NCBI RefSeq assembly: GCF_026241515.1
Contig: NZ_JAPHPW010000021.1
Location: 1 to 64,000 of the forward strand
Origin: Vibrio sp. 14G-20
GTDB lineage: Bacteria; Pseudomonadota; Gammaproteobacteria; Enterobacterales; Vibrionaceae
Length of the DNA: 64,000 nucleotides
Direction of reading: 5' to 3'
In this document: piece after piece, positions 15,848 to 23,861 of the stretch
Position numbering within the stretch: position 1 is the first letter of the stretch
How the letters are laid out: every line of letters begins with the position of its first letter
Notes under the pieces: generated by a model
Databases searched by the model: none
Told to the model about the DNA's origin: nothing
The model's input: only the letters and a program-made list of their open reading frames with translations
Program-made: the position numbers and the translations under genes

Positions 15848-16852
15848 ATGGCCTTTAATCTTCGCAATCGTAACTTTCTAAAACTTCTCGACTTTACTCC
15901 TAAAGAGATTCAGTTTTTACTCGACCTGTCTGCCGACCTTAAAAAAGCTAAGTATGCAGGTACAGAGCAGAAAAAGCTTAACGGTAAAAACATCGCTTTG
16001 ATCTTTGAAAAAGCATCCACTCGAACTCGATGTGCTTTTGAGGTAGCTGCTTTTGATCAAGGTGCTCAAGTCTCTTATTTAGGCCCTTCTGGTTCTCAGA
16101 TTGGTCAGAAAGAATCAATGAAAGATACGGCGCGTGTATTAGGTCGCATGTACGATGGCATTGAATACCGAGGGTTTGGCCAAAGCATTGTCGAAGACCT
16201 AGGCGCTTATGCTGGTGTACCGGTTTGGAATGGCTTAACCGATGAGTTCCACCCTACTCAGATCTTGGCTGATTTCCTCACTATGCTTGAGCATGGTCGT
16301 GGTAAACATCTGCACCAAATCAGCTTTGCTTACCTTGGTGATGCACGTAATAACATGGGTAACTCTCTGTTAGTGGGTGCCGCGAAAATGGGCATGGATA
16401 TTCGCCTTGTCGCGCCAAAAGCATTTTGGCCAGAAGAGCACCTTGTCGAAGAGTGCCAAGCTATCGCGCAAAATACAGGTGCAAAAATCACGCTGACAGA
16501 AGACGTTGCCGAAGGTGTGAAAGGCTGTGATTTCCTTTATACCGATGTTTGGGTTTCTATGGGTGAAGCGCCAGAAGCTTGGGACGAACGTGTTGCTGTA
16601 ATGACACCTTACCAAGTGAATATGGATGTCATTAAGCTCACAGGTAACCCTCAAGTGAAATTCATGCATTGCCTGCCCGCTTTCCACAACAATGAAACCG
16701 TGATCGGCCAGCAAGTTGCAGACAAATATGGAATGAACGGCTTAGAAGTCACTGACGAAGTCTTTGAATCGGATTACTCAATTGTATTTGATGAAGCAGA
16801 GAATCGCATGCATACCATCAAAGCGGTAATGGTTGCGACTCTGGGCCAATAG
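15848..16852 (+). CDS. argF: Ornithine carbamoyltransferase
   Basis: This enzyme condenses ornithine with carbamoyl phosphate to give citrulline, or runs in reverse in arginine breakdown. The 334-residue protein has the carbamoyl-phosphate motif KASTRTRCAFE (about 54-64), the HPTQ loop (136-139), SMGE near 237, and the ornithine-binding HCLPAFH near 273-279. The neighbour arcA suggests a catabolic role, while the possible ArgR boxes suggest an anabolic one; sequence alone does not decide. An AAGGAGCGAGAG ribosome site precedes ATG. Its product and that of pyrB compete for carbamoyl phosphate. Confidence 0.95.
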   Translation: MAFNLRNRNFLKLLDFTPKEIQFLLDLSADLKKAKYAGTEQKKLNGKNIALIFEKASTRTRCAFEVAAFDQGAQVSYLGPSGSQIGQKESMKDTARVLGRMYDGIEYRGFGQSIVEDLGAYAGVPVWNGLTDEFHPTQILADFLTMLEHGRGKHLHQISFAYLGDARNNMGNSLLVGAAKMGMDIRLVAPKAFWPEEHLVEECQAIAQNTGAKITLTEDVAEGVKGCDFLYTDVWVSMGEAPEAWDERVAVMTPYQVNMDVIKLTGNPQVKFMHCLPAFHNNETVIGQQVADKYGMNGLEVTDEVFESDYSIVFDEAENRMHTIKAVMVATLGQ

Positions 16853-16889
16853 CGAATACTGAAAGTAAACAAAAGCTTGATGTAATCGC

Positions 16890-16917
16890 TTGCGCTCACA
16901 AATTGAAAGCGTATAAT
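16890..16917 (+). promoter_or_regulatory. pyrLBI promoter
   Basis: A consensus -10 TATAAT (16912-16917) has a weak -35 TTGCGC 16 bp upstream. Transcription would begin just before the pyrL leader reading frame. Confidence 0.6.
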
Positions 16918-16946
16918 TCTCGGCAATTTGTCTGAGAGTAGTGAAA

Positions 16947-17081
16947 ATGACGCCAAGCAATGTTGTGATAAAACATAATGATATTGTGAAAACACATAAT
17001 AAAATTGTGAAAACACCAAATATTGCTCGCAAGCTAGCATGCTTGCCAGGCCGTCTATTCTGCTTTTCAGCACTTTTTTAA
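16947..17081 (+). CDS. pyrL: pyrBI leader peptide
   Basis: A 44-codon open frame whose TAA stop overlaps the first bases of the pyrB attenuator stem, the geometry required for UTP-sensed attenuation: low UTP slows polymerase in U-rich leader DNA, the translating ribosome catches up and blocks the terminator. The last codons (LFCFSALF) are T-rich. The peptide contains a tandem heptad: VVIKHND, IVKTHNK, IVKTPNI, encoded by three in-frame 21-bp repeats. It does not resemble E. coli PyrL, as expected, since only translation of the leader matters. GTG 16941 is an alternative start. Confidence 0.75.
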   Translation: MTPSNVVIKHNDIVKTHNKIVKTPNIARKLACLPGRLFCFSALF

Positions 17082-17107
17082 AGCCTCCCATTATGGGGGG
17101 CTTTTTT
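17080..17107 (+). terminator. pyrBI attenuator
   Basis: AAAGCCTCCC and GGGGGGCTTT form a strong stem with an ATTAT loop followed by Ts, 32 bp before the pyrB start and overlapping the leader-peptide stop codon. This is a regulatory terminator inside the operon. Confidence 0.88.
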
Positions 17108-17139
17108 ATGGCCAATACATTATTGTGGGGAAGAAGATC

Positions 17140-18069
17140 ATGGCGAATTCGCTCTATCAAAAGCACATCATCTCAATTCCAGAGCTTTCTCGTGAAGAGC
17201 TAGAATTAATTGTTCAAACGGCAGGTCAGCTAAAGGCTGAACCAAACCCAGAACTCATCAAGAACAAAGTTGTTGCCAGCTGCTTCTTCGAACCTTCAAC
17301 GCGAACTCGTCTCTCTTTTGAAACGGCTATTCAACGCATTGGTGGTGATGTGATTGGTTTCGACAGTGGTGGTAACACGTCACTGGCGAAGAAAGGCGAA
17401 ACGCTAGCGGACTCGGTACAGGTTATCTCTTCATACGTTGATGCTTACGTAATGCGTCATCCTCAAGAAGGTGCTGCGCGTCTGGCTTCTGAGTTTTCTA
17501 ACGGTGTACCGGTTATTAACGCGGGCGACGGCGCAAACCAACACCCAACACAAACGCTATTAGACCTATTCTCTATTGCCGAAACTCAAGGCCGTTTAGA
17601 CAACCTTAACGTTGCATTCGTTGGTGACCTTAAGTATGGCCGTACAGTTCACTCGCTGACTCAAGCGCTAGCGAAGTTCGATAACATCTGTTTCTACTTC
17701 GTGGCACCTGAAGCACTGGCGATGCCAGACTACATTTGCGAAGAACTTGATGAAGCGGGTATCAAGTATCAACTGCTGACAGACATGGAAGATGTCATTC
17801 CAGAGCTTGATGTCTTGTACATGACTCGAGTTCAAAAAGAGCGCTTCGATGAATCGGAATACGCGCACATCAAATCAGCGTACATCCTGACTGCTCCGAT
17901 GCTGGAAAATGCACGTGATAACCTAAAGGTTCTTCACCCTCTTCCTCGTGTTGATGAAATTACTGTCGATGTCGATAAAACACCTTACGCTTACTACTTC
18001 CAGCAAGCAGAGAACGGTGTTTACGCACGTGAAGCACTGCTAGCCCTTGTTCTTAACGAAACGCTGTAG
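17140..18069 (+). CDS. pyrB: Aspartate carbamoyltransferase catalytic chain
   Basis: PyrB catalyses the committed step of pyrimidine synthesis, carbamoyl phosphate plus aspartate to N-carbamoyl aspartate. I chose ATG 17140 (309 residues, MANSLYQKHIISI), matching E. coli; an upstream in-frame GTG is not needed. Motifs include FEPSTRTRLSFE (about 50-61), the mobile loop around SLAKKGETLADS, HPTQTLLD (about 134-141) and HPLPRVDE near the C-terminus. It works as a C6R6 dodecamer with PyrI, encoded 12 bp downstream. Expression is controlled by the upstream attenuator. Confidence 0.98.
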   Translation: MANSLYQKHIISIPELSREELELIVQTAGQLKAEPNPELIKNKVVASCFFEPSTRTRLSFETAIQRIGGDVIGFDSGGNTSLAKKGETLADSVQVISSYVDAYVMRHPQEGAARLASEFSNGVPVINAGDGANQHPTQTLLDLFSIAETQGRLDNLNVAFVGDLKYGRTVHSLTQALAKFDNICFYFVAPEALAMPDYICEELDEAGIKYQLLTDMEDVIPELDVLYMTRVQKERFDESEYAHIKSAYILTAPMLENARDNLKVLHPLPRVDEITVDVDKTPYAYYFQQAENGVYAREALLALVLNETL

Positions 18070-18081
18070 AGGAGAGATATC

Positions 18082-18543
18082 ATGTCTAAAGAGACTCAAT
18101 TAAAAGTTGAAGCAATCAAGAACGGAACGGTTATCGACCATATCCCAGCCAACATCGGGATCAAGGTACTCAAACTGTTCGACATGCATAACTCAAATCA
18201 GCGAGTAACGATTGGCCTAAACCTGCCATCTTCTGCTCTAGGTGGCAAAGACTTACTCAAGATTGAGAATGTATTTGTCACCGAAGAGCAAGCTAGCAAG
18301 CTGGCTCTTTACGCGCCTCACGCAACAGTGAACCAAATCGAAGATTACGAAGTGGTTAAGAAGCTACCATTAGAGCTTCCTGAGCAAATCAACGATGTGT
18401 TCGAGTGTCCAAATACCAACTGTATTACTCACAATGAACCGGTTGAAAGCAGCTTTAAGATCTTTGAAAAGAAAGAAGATATTCGATTGAAGTGTAAGTA
18501 TTGCGAAAAAGTCTTCTCTCGCGAGATCGTGACAGAAAGATAA
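18082..18543 (+). CDS. pyrI: Aspartate carbamoyltransferase regulatory chain
   Basis: PyrI binds ATP, CTP and UTP and transmits allosteric control to PyrB. The 153-residue protein has an N-terminal nucleotide domain (KVEAIKNGTVIDHIPA...) and a C-terminal zinc domain with four cysteines: C-P-N-T-N-C and C-K-Y-C (about residues 109-141), which hold the catalytic-regulatory interface together. It is directly downstream of pyrB with an AGGAGAG ribosome site and is followed by a terminator. Confidence 0.98.
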   Translation: MSKETQLKVEAIKNGTVIDHIPANIGIKVLKLFDMHNSNQRVTIGLNLPSSALGGKDLLKIENVFVTEEQASKLALYAPHATVNQIEDYEVVKKLPLELPEQINDVFECPNTNCITHNEPVESSFKIFEKKEDIRLKCKYCEKVFSREIVTER

Positions 18544-18580
18544 CGTCATACGGCAAAGCAGACCGAATGTAAAAACTATC

Positions 18581-18607
18581 AAATACCTCGCCTATGCGGG
18601 GTATTTT
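18581..18607 (+). terminator. pyrBI operon terminator
   Basis: AAATACC-t-CGC pairs with GCG-g-GGTATTT around CTAT; one internal T-G position. It ends in a short T tract. Confidence 0.75.
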
Positions 18608-18679
18608 GCGCTTTACCTAGCCTAAGTTTGAAGGCACACTGAAAAACGATTTTTATCTAATAACTGATGGAATAAACCA

Positions 18680-19069
18680 ATGACTAAAGTACTTCACACA
18701 GAATCGGCTCCAGCTGCAATCGGCCCATACGTACAAGGTGTTGACCTTGGCAACATGGTACTGACTTCTGGTCAAATCCCAGTAAACCCAGCAACTGGTG
18801 AAGTATCTGCGGATATCGCAGTGCAAGCTCGCCAATCTCTAGACAACGTTCAAGCGGTTGTTGAAGCTTCAGGCCTGACTGTAAAAGACATCGTAAAACT
18901 AACTGTATTCGTTAAAGACCTAAACGACTTCGGCACAGTAAACGAAGTTTACGGCAAATTCTTTGATGAGCACGGCGTTGCTAACTACCCTGCACGTTCA
19001 TGTGTTGAAGTAGCTCGTCTGCCAAAAGATGTAGGTATCGAGATCGAAGCTATTGCAGTTCGTAAATAG
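18680..19069 (+). CDS. ridA: Reactive intermediate deaminase RidA
   Basis: RidA hydrolyses reactive 2-aminoacrylate and other enamine/imine intermediates released by PLP enzymes, protecting enzymes such as IlvE and GlyA. The 129-residue YjgF/YER057c/UK114 protein has the AIGPYVQG opening, the TSGQIPVNPATGE strand, and the conserved arginine in the YPARSCVEVARLPKDVGIEIEAIA segment that binds the substrate carboxylate. It forms a cytosolic trimer. In E. coli ridA is likewise next to pyrBI. Confidence 0.97.
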   Translation: MTKVLHTESAPAAIGPYVQGVDLGNMVLTSGQIPVNPATGEVSADIAVQARQSLDNVQAVVEASGLTVKDIVKLTVFVKDLNDFGTVNEVYGKFFDEHGVANYPARSCVEVARLPKDVGIEIEAIAVRK

Positions 19070-19124
19070 TCTTTCTAAATCTACAATGAACGTCTGAGCA
19101 TAAAGCTGAGTGTTTATCAGATAC

Positions 19125-19155
19125 AAAAAAGGTTGCCCATTTGGCAACCTTTTTT
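19125..19155. terminator. Bidirectional terminator between ridA and plsC
   Basis: AAAAAAGGTTGCC and GGCAACCTTTTTT form a perfect stem with T tracts in both directions, between convergent genes. Confidence 0.92.
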
Positions 19156-19176
19156 ATTGTTCAGCGTTTTGCTCAA

Positions 19177-19917
19177 TTACTTCTTGTTGAGCTCAACCAC
19201 TTCTTTGTCTAATTCTTCAAGTTTCGCAGCCATTTGCTCACGAGCTAAGTTAGCCAGTTCACGAACGTTAGACTTATCAAAACCTTCAGTGCTGATTGGT
19301 GGCAGCATCTCAACAATCACATGACCATTGTTCCAACGGTTTAGCTTCACGCCACCCGTTGAGCTACACACGATAGGGATAATTGGTAAGCCAGCGCCAA
19401 TTGCAGCGTGGAAAGCACCCGTTTTGAATGGCAACAAACCACGGCCACGAGAACGCGTCCCTTCAGGGAACATCCATACTGAAACGTCGCTCTCTTTTAG
19501 GCTAGTCACTACCTGATCGATAGTACCTACTGCTTTGCTGCGGTTAGCACGGTCAATAAGAATGTTACCCGTCAGCCAGTAAAGCTGACCAAACAGCGGC
19601 ATCCACACTAGGCTCTTCTTACCAACCGTCACAACTTTAGGCGTTACCGCTGATGAAATCGTGAATAGATCCCAGCTGTTCTGGTGGTTCGCCACATACA
19701 CATGTTGGCCACGAGAGTAAGCATCTTCTGGGATACGAAGTTCTAACTTCATGCCGAAAATTTTTGACATACGGCCGAAGTAACGACCGAAGGTAAACAC
19801 GTGTTTCGGGTTACGTGGGCTCAGTAAACAGTAACCACACCCAAATACAAACATAAGAATCGCAAATATCGCCACTGCGAAAATACGTAATATTGCTATC
19901 ATTTTGTTCCTCACCAA
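19177..19917 (-). CDS. plsC: 1-acyl-sn-glycerol-3-phosphate acyltransferase
   Basis: PlsC converts lysophosphatidic acid to phosphatidic acid in the inner membrane, the second acylation of phospholipid synthesis. The 246-residue protein has an N-terminal membrane anchor (about 5-27) and the acyltransferase blocks: NHQNSWD (the HX4D motif, near 77-83), the block around GNILIDR, FPEGTRSRG (near 152-160), and IPIVCSS. The C-terminal region is charged and rich in lysine and glutamate. It is monocistronic, convergent with ridA. Confidence 0.93.
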   Translation of the reverse strand: MVRNKMIAILRIFAVAIFAILMFVFGCGYCLLSPRNPKHVFTFGRYFGRMSKIFGMKLELRIPEDAYSRGQHVYVANHQNSWDLFTISSAVTPKVVTVGKKSLVWMPLFGQLYWLTGNILIDRANRSKAVGTIDQVVTSLKESDVSVWMFPEGTRSRGRGLLPFKTGAFHAAIGAGLPIIPIVCSSTGGVKLNRWNNGHVIVEMLPPISTEGFDKSNVRELANLAREQMAAKLEELDKEVVELNKK

Positions 19918-19984
19918 CCGCTAAGCGGATTCATCTATTCGCACAAACACTGGCAATAGATTCACTTGCGGTAAATACAACTAT

Positions 19985-20015
19985 AAAAAAGCCGAAACCA
20001 AGGTTCCGACTTTTG
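19985..20015 (-). terminator. murA operon terminator
   Basis: On the minus strand AAAAGTCGGAACC pairs with GGTTTCGGCTTTT (two G-T pairs), followed by Ts. It closes the long mla-ibaG-murA transcription unit. Confidence 0.85.
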
Positions 20016-20054
20016 TGTTTTCATCTTACTGATTCATGAACTCACTAACCTAAG

Positions 20055-21320
20055 TTAGCTAGACTCACGAAATCGTGTAATGTTTGCGCCTAGGGCTGAC
20101 AGTTTATCTTCAATCTTATCGTAGCCACGATCGATGTGATAAATACGGTCAACGATGGTTTCACCTTGAGCGATACAGCCAGCAATAACAAGGCTCGCAG
20201 ATGCACGAAGATCCGTTGCCATTACTTGAGCGCCGCTCAATTTTTCCGTTTCACCACAGATAGCCGTGTTACCTTCGATTTCCGCTTTTGCACCCATTCT
20301 CTGTAATTCAGGAATATGCATGAAGCGGTTTTCAAAGATAGTCTCAGTGATAACACCACTGCCCTTCGCCATCATGTTAAGCAGAGTAAACTGAGCTTGC
20401 ATGTCGGTTGGGAAGCCAGGGTGAGGTGCTGTTACGATTTTCACCGCTTTCAGCTCACGACCTGTCATATCAAGGCTGATCCAGTCTTCGCCCGTTTCAA
20501 CCTTCGCACCCGCTTCTTCAAGCTTCGCCAATGCAGCTTCAAGAAGATGAGCGTTAGTGTTACGACAAACAACTTTACCGCCAGACACTGCCGCAGCAAC
20601 AAGGAACGTGCCCGTTTCAATACGGTCTGCAACCACAGAGTGTTGACCACCACCAAGGCGTTCAACACCTTCGATAGTAATCGTATCTGTACCAGCGCCA
20701 GAAATCTTAGCACCCAGCTTGTTTAGGAAGTCTGCGGTATCAACAATCTCAGGCTCACGCGCAGAGTTGTCTAATACTGTTGTACCTTCCGCAAGTGTTG
20801 CTGCACACATGATAGTAATCGTAGCGCCAACGCTTACTTTATCCATCACGATGTGCGCGCCTTTCAGACGGCCATCAACGCTTGCTTTAACATAACCATC
20901 TTCCAACGTAATCGTTGCACCTAGCTGCTCTAGGCCATGGATATGCAGATCAACTGGACGAGCACCAATCGCACAACCACCAGGAAGTGATACTTGGCCT
21001 TCACCAAAACGAGCCACCAGTGGACCTAAAGCCCAGATAGAAGCACGCATTGTTTTTACTAAATCGTAAGGCGCACAAAATTCATTAATTTCGCTGCCGT
21101 CAACATGAACACTACCGTTACGTGATACTTTTGCGCCGAGACGCTTTAGTAGTTCCATCGTAGTATCGATGTCACGTAAGTGAGGAACATTACTCACTTC
21201 CACTGGCTCTTCAGCAAGAATTGAAGCAAATAAGATAGGTAGCGCTGCATTTTTTGCGCCTGAGATCGTCACTTCACCGCTTAGCGGCTTGTCTGATCCA
21301 ATAACTCGAAACTTTTCCAT
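20055..21320 (-). CDS. murA: UDP-N-acetylglucosamine 1-carboxyvinyltransferase
   Basis: MurA transfers enolpyruvate from PEP to UDP-GlcNAc, the first committed step of peptidoglycan synthesis and the fosfomycin target. I chose the second of two adjacent ATGs (421 residues, MEKFRVIGSDKPL). The nucleophilic cysteine lies in LPGGCAIGARPVDLH (C116), so the protein should be fosfomycin-sensitive in principle. Other landmarks are SGAKNAALP near the start and HPGFPTDMQAQFTLLN in the second domain. It is downstream of ibaG, as in E. coli. Confidence 0.98.
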   Translation of the reverse strand: MEKFRVIGSDKPLSGEVTISGAKNAALPILFASILAEEPVEVSNVPHLRDIDTTMELLKRLGAKVSRNGSVHVDGSEINEFCAPYDLVKTMRASIWALGPLVARFGEGQVSLPGGCAIGARPVDLHIHGLEQLGATITLEDGYVKASVDGRLKGAHIVMDKVSVGATITIMCAATLAEGTTVLDNSAREPEIVDTADFLNKLGAKISGAGTDTITIEGVERLGGGQHSVVADRIETGTFLVAAAVSGGKVVCRNTNAHLLEAALAKLEEAGAKVETGEDWISLDMTGRELKAVKIVTAPHPGFPTDMQAQFTLLNMMAKGSGVITETIFENRFMHIPELQRMGAKAEIEGNTAICGETEKLSGAQVMATDLRASASLVIAGCIAQGETIVDRIYHIDRGYDKIEDKLSALGANITRFRESS

Positions 21321-21328
21321 CATAAACC

Positions 21329-21583
21329 TTAAAGTGACATCAGTTTCTTATCACGTTCCCACTCTTCTGGCGTGAAAGCCTTAATAGAAAGAGCATGGAT
21401 GTCATTGCATTGAATGTATTCCATTAGTGGGCCGTAGATTAGTTGCTGCTTCTTAACTCGATTCATGCCGTCAAAACATGGATCAACTGCAACAACTTCG
21501 TAATGACTGCCTTCACCCTTCACGAAAATCTCTTGAAGGTTCAGTGCCTCTGCTAATAATTCTTGTACTTTTGTGCTGTCCAC
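21329..21583 (-). CDS. ibaG: BolA-like protein IbaG
   Basis: An 84-residue BolA/IbaG-family protein. The class binds [2Fe-2S] clusters with monothiol glutaredoxins, and IbaG in V. cholerae has been linked to cell shape and envelope integrity. Recognisable parts are the EGSHYEVVAVDPCFDG strand pair (conserved His and Cys), the helix-turn region NRVKKQQLIYGPLMEYI, and the short IHALSIKAFTPEEW tail. It lies between mlaB and murA with tight spacing. Confidence 0.93.
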   Translation of the reverse strand: MDSTKVQELLAEALNLQEIFVKGEGSHYEVVAVDPCFDGMNRVKKQQLIYGPLMEYIQCNDIHALSIKAFTPEEWERDKKLMSL

Positions 21584-21596
21584 AAATAGCTCCTGC

Positions 21597-21905
21597 CTAA
21601 TTTTTTATGTGTTCTGCCATCATTGGCTGGATATTGCTCAATTGGAACAACGTTCGTAATTGTTCTGGCACGAAACTGAGCATTATATGACAGTTTTGAT
21701 TTTTTGCATGCTCTAATAAGTGAATTAGCATCACCATTCCTGCGGAATCAACTCGATTTATATGGCTAAGGTCAATTTCAACGCTCGATTCCGTTGTTTG
21801 CCACTTTTCCAATATACGCCAGATTGCAGGGACACTGTCTCGGTCAATATCACCGAGCAGCTGATACTCTTTAGAGCTTAGTGCTTGCCATTGAGAATGG
21901 CTCAT
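21597..21905 (-). CDS. mlaB: STAS-domain protein MlaB
   Basis: MlaB binds the MlaF ATPase in the MlaFEDB complex and is needed for its assembly and activity. The 102-residue STAS-type protein has the core motif IDLSHINRVDSAGMVMLIHLLEHA (residues about 43-66), where a serine follows the aspartate as in other STAS domains. It overlaps the mlaC stop by one base, so translation is probably coupled. Confidence 0.92.
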   Translation of the reverse strand: MSHSQWQALSSKEYQLLGDIDRDSVPAIWRILEKWQTTESSVEIDLSHINRVDSAGMVMLIHLLEHAKNQNCHIMLSFVPEQLRTLFQLSNIQPMMAEHIKN

Positions 21906-22585
21906 TATTTGTTACTCTCAAAACGAATCGGTTGTGCGGCCAGTTTCTCTAGTTCGTCGGCAACTTGTAAGATACCTTCCTGACGAATCTTAGTATTCCA
22001 CTCTGACTGCTTGCTCGATAACAGGCTAATCCCTTCGGCAACCATATCAAATGCCTTCCACTCGCCCGACTTTTTGTCTTTGCGAAGCTTAAATTCAAGT
22101 TTGATGTTTGGTCGCGGCGAATCGATGATGTCTACCTTGATACTGGTAATTCGGCTATCCGCTTTGATTTTTGGTTCAGGACCAAACTCAATTGTCTGGT
22201 CGGTATATTGAGTCAGTACTTGAGCGTAAGAAGAAACCAGGTATTTACGGAATGAGTCAATAAATACACGCACGTCTTTTCTATCCGCGCCTTTCAAATT
22301 TGGCCCAAGTAACTTAAGTGCTGCATATTGCGCATTCACATAAGGCATCAACTCTTCTTCCACGATGACCTTCAATAACTCTGGGTCTTGGCGGATGTTG
22401 TCTTGTTCATTTTTCAAACGCTCAAATGCCACTTCCGCAACTTGAGTCATCATCTGGTAAGGCTGAGTACGATCAATCGATTCTGCAGCAAATGCTTGAG
22501 TAGAAATAAGCAATGCCATTGCTGCCATAAACATTGATTTCAAGTAATCGATAGCTTTTAAATGACTAATAGTTTTCAACATCAT
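21905..22585 (-). CDS. mlaC: Periplasmic phospholipid-binding protein MlaC
   Basis: MlaC ferries phospholipids between the outer-membrane MlaA-porin complex and MlaFEDB in the inner membrane. I chose ATG 22585 because AAGGAATAAG precedes it just after the mlaD stop; longer frames overlap mlaD without a ribosome site. This gives 226 residues with a signal peptide ending ...STQAFA, then the mature Tol-Tol-Ttg2 domain (AYQVLTQYTDQTIEF region). It is somewhat longer at the N-terminus than E. coli MlaC. Confidence 0.92.
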   Translation of the reverse strand: MMLKTISHLKAIDYLKSMFMAAMALLISTQAFAAESIDRTQPYQMMTQVAEVAFERLKNEQDNIRQDPELLKVIVEEELMPYVNAQYAALKLLGPNLKGADRKDVRVFIDSFRKYLVSSYAQVLTQYTDQTIEFGPEPKIKADSRITSIKVDIIDSPRPNIKLEFKLRKDKKSGEWKAFDMVAEGISLLSSKQSEWNTKIRQEGILQVADELEKLAAQPIRFESNK

Positions 22586-22586
22586 C

Positions 22587-23078
22587 TTATTCCTTAACTC
22601 CGCTGTCATTAGAACCACCAACGCTATACAACACTTGGCCAATCAAATCTTCTAGTACTAATGCTGACTTGGTGTCTTCAATTGAATCACCATCCACCAG
22701 CATCTCTTCATCATCAAAAATGAAGCCTGGAACCAAACTAATATACTGCTCACCAATTAATCCAGACGTTAAAATTTGAGCGCTAGAGGTATCTGGAAAT
22801 TGTGAGTACTTCGAATCAATAGACAATTGAACCACTGGAAGGTAGCTCTCGGTATCAAGTTCAATGCTTTGAACTCGGCCAACAACCACGCCGCCCACTT
22901 TCACAGGAGAGCGAACCTTTAGGCTACCAATGTTGTCAAAGGTCGCTTTTAGGTTGTAAGTATGGTTCGAACCTATACCTTTTACGTCAGCGACTTGAAA
23001 GATCATGATTAAGATTGCGCAAATTCCGGCAATAACAAAGGTGCCGACCCATAATTCTAATTTTCGAGTTTGTTGCAT
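22587..23078 (-). CDS. mlaD: MCE-domain protein MlaD
   Basis: MlaD is an inner-membrane-anchored MCE protein whose hexameric ring forms the lipid channel of MlaFEDB. The 163-residue protein has one N-terminal membrane helix (about 8-30) and the MCE domain (about 38-120) with NIGSLKVRSPVKVGGVVVGRVQSI and LTSGLIGEQYISL. It is shorter at the C-terminus than E. coli MlaD. It is tightly packed between mlaE and mlaC. Confidence 0.95.
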   Translation of the reverse strand: MQQTRKLELWVGTFVIAGICAILIMIFQVADVKGIGSNHTYNLKATFDNIGSLKVRSPVKVGGVVVGRVQSIELDTESYLPVVQLSIDSKYSQFPDTSSAQILTSGLIGEQYISLVPGFIFDDEEMLVDGDSIEDTKSALVLEDLIGQVLYSVGGSNDSGVKE

Positions 23079-23080
23079 GA

Positions 23081-23860
23081 TTAATTCCCAAACATCAATG
23101 CGGTAAGAACAAAATCTAGCCCTAATACCGCTAGAGAAGAGTGCACTACTGTGCGTGTGGTTGCCTGACTGATACCTTCAGAGGTCGGTACCGCATCATA
23201 ACCATTGAAAAGAGCGATCCAAGTAACGGTGATAGCGAAGACCATACACTTGATCATGCTGTTACCAATATCTCGGCCTAGCTCAACAGAAGACTGCATC
23301 GCAGACCAGAAACTACCGTGGTCAATGCCTTTCCAATCAACACCCACTAACTGACCGCCCCAAATACCTACCGCCATAAAGATCATAGCAAGCAACGGCA
23401 TTGAGATAAGCCCAGCCCAAAGTCGTGGTGCAATAATGCGTTTAAGAGGATCAACGGCCATCATCTCAAGGCTTGAGATCTGCTCCGTAGCCTTCATTAG
23501 GCCAATCTCAGCCGTTAAAGCCGAACCTGCACGACCTGCGAACAGAAGTGCTGTCACTACAGGGCCAAGCTCACGTAGTAATGAGAGCGCGACCATTTGA
23601 CCAAGGTTGCCCTCAGCACCGTAGTCAATTAACACAACATAACCCTGCAGGCTAAGTACCATGCCAATGAACAGACCCGAAACTAAAATAATAGCCAATG
23701 ACTGAACGCCAACGCTATAAAGTTGTTTTACTAATAAAGGGAAGTTTTTTAGTCGCGGGATGCCAAACAAAGCCCCGAATAACATCAGGCTTGCTCGACC
23801 AAATGACTCGCAAATCGCAAGTGTGCGTTTACCGACACCCGCAATACTTTTAGCAATCAT
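23081..23860 (-). CDS. mlaE: Phospholipid ABC transporter permease MlaE
   Basis: The polytopic permease of the MlaFEDB lipid transporter. The 259-residue protein has the MlaE/YrbE signature, including ILVSGLFIGMVLSLQGYVVL, the ELGPVVTALLFAGRAGSALTAEIGLMKATEQ coupling helix region, and a C-terminal segment ending LDFVLTALMFG. It is second in the operon mlaF-E-D-C-B-ibaG-murA, one base after mlaF. Confidence 0.97.
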   Translation of the reverse strand: MIAKSIAGVGKRTLAICESFGRASLMLFGALFGIPRLKNFPLLVKQLYSVGVQSLAIILVSGLFIGMVLSLQGYVVLIDYGAEGNLGQMVALSLLRELGPVVTALLFAGRAGSALTAEIGLMKATEQISSLEMMAVDPLKRIIAPRLWAGLISMPLLAMIFMAVGIWGGQLVGVDWKGIDHGSFWSAMQSSVELGRDIGNSMIKCMVFAITVTWIALFNGYDAVPTSEGISQATTRTVVHSSLAVLGLDFVLTALMFGN

Positions 23861-23861
23861 A

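Noticed and set aside
16774..17166. Minus-strand frames of 84 and 130 codons across the argF-pyrB gap
   Set aside because: They lie antisense to the argF end, the pyrL leader and the attenuator, and the protein sequences are low in complexity and unlike known proteins.
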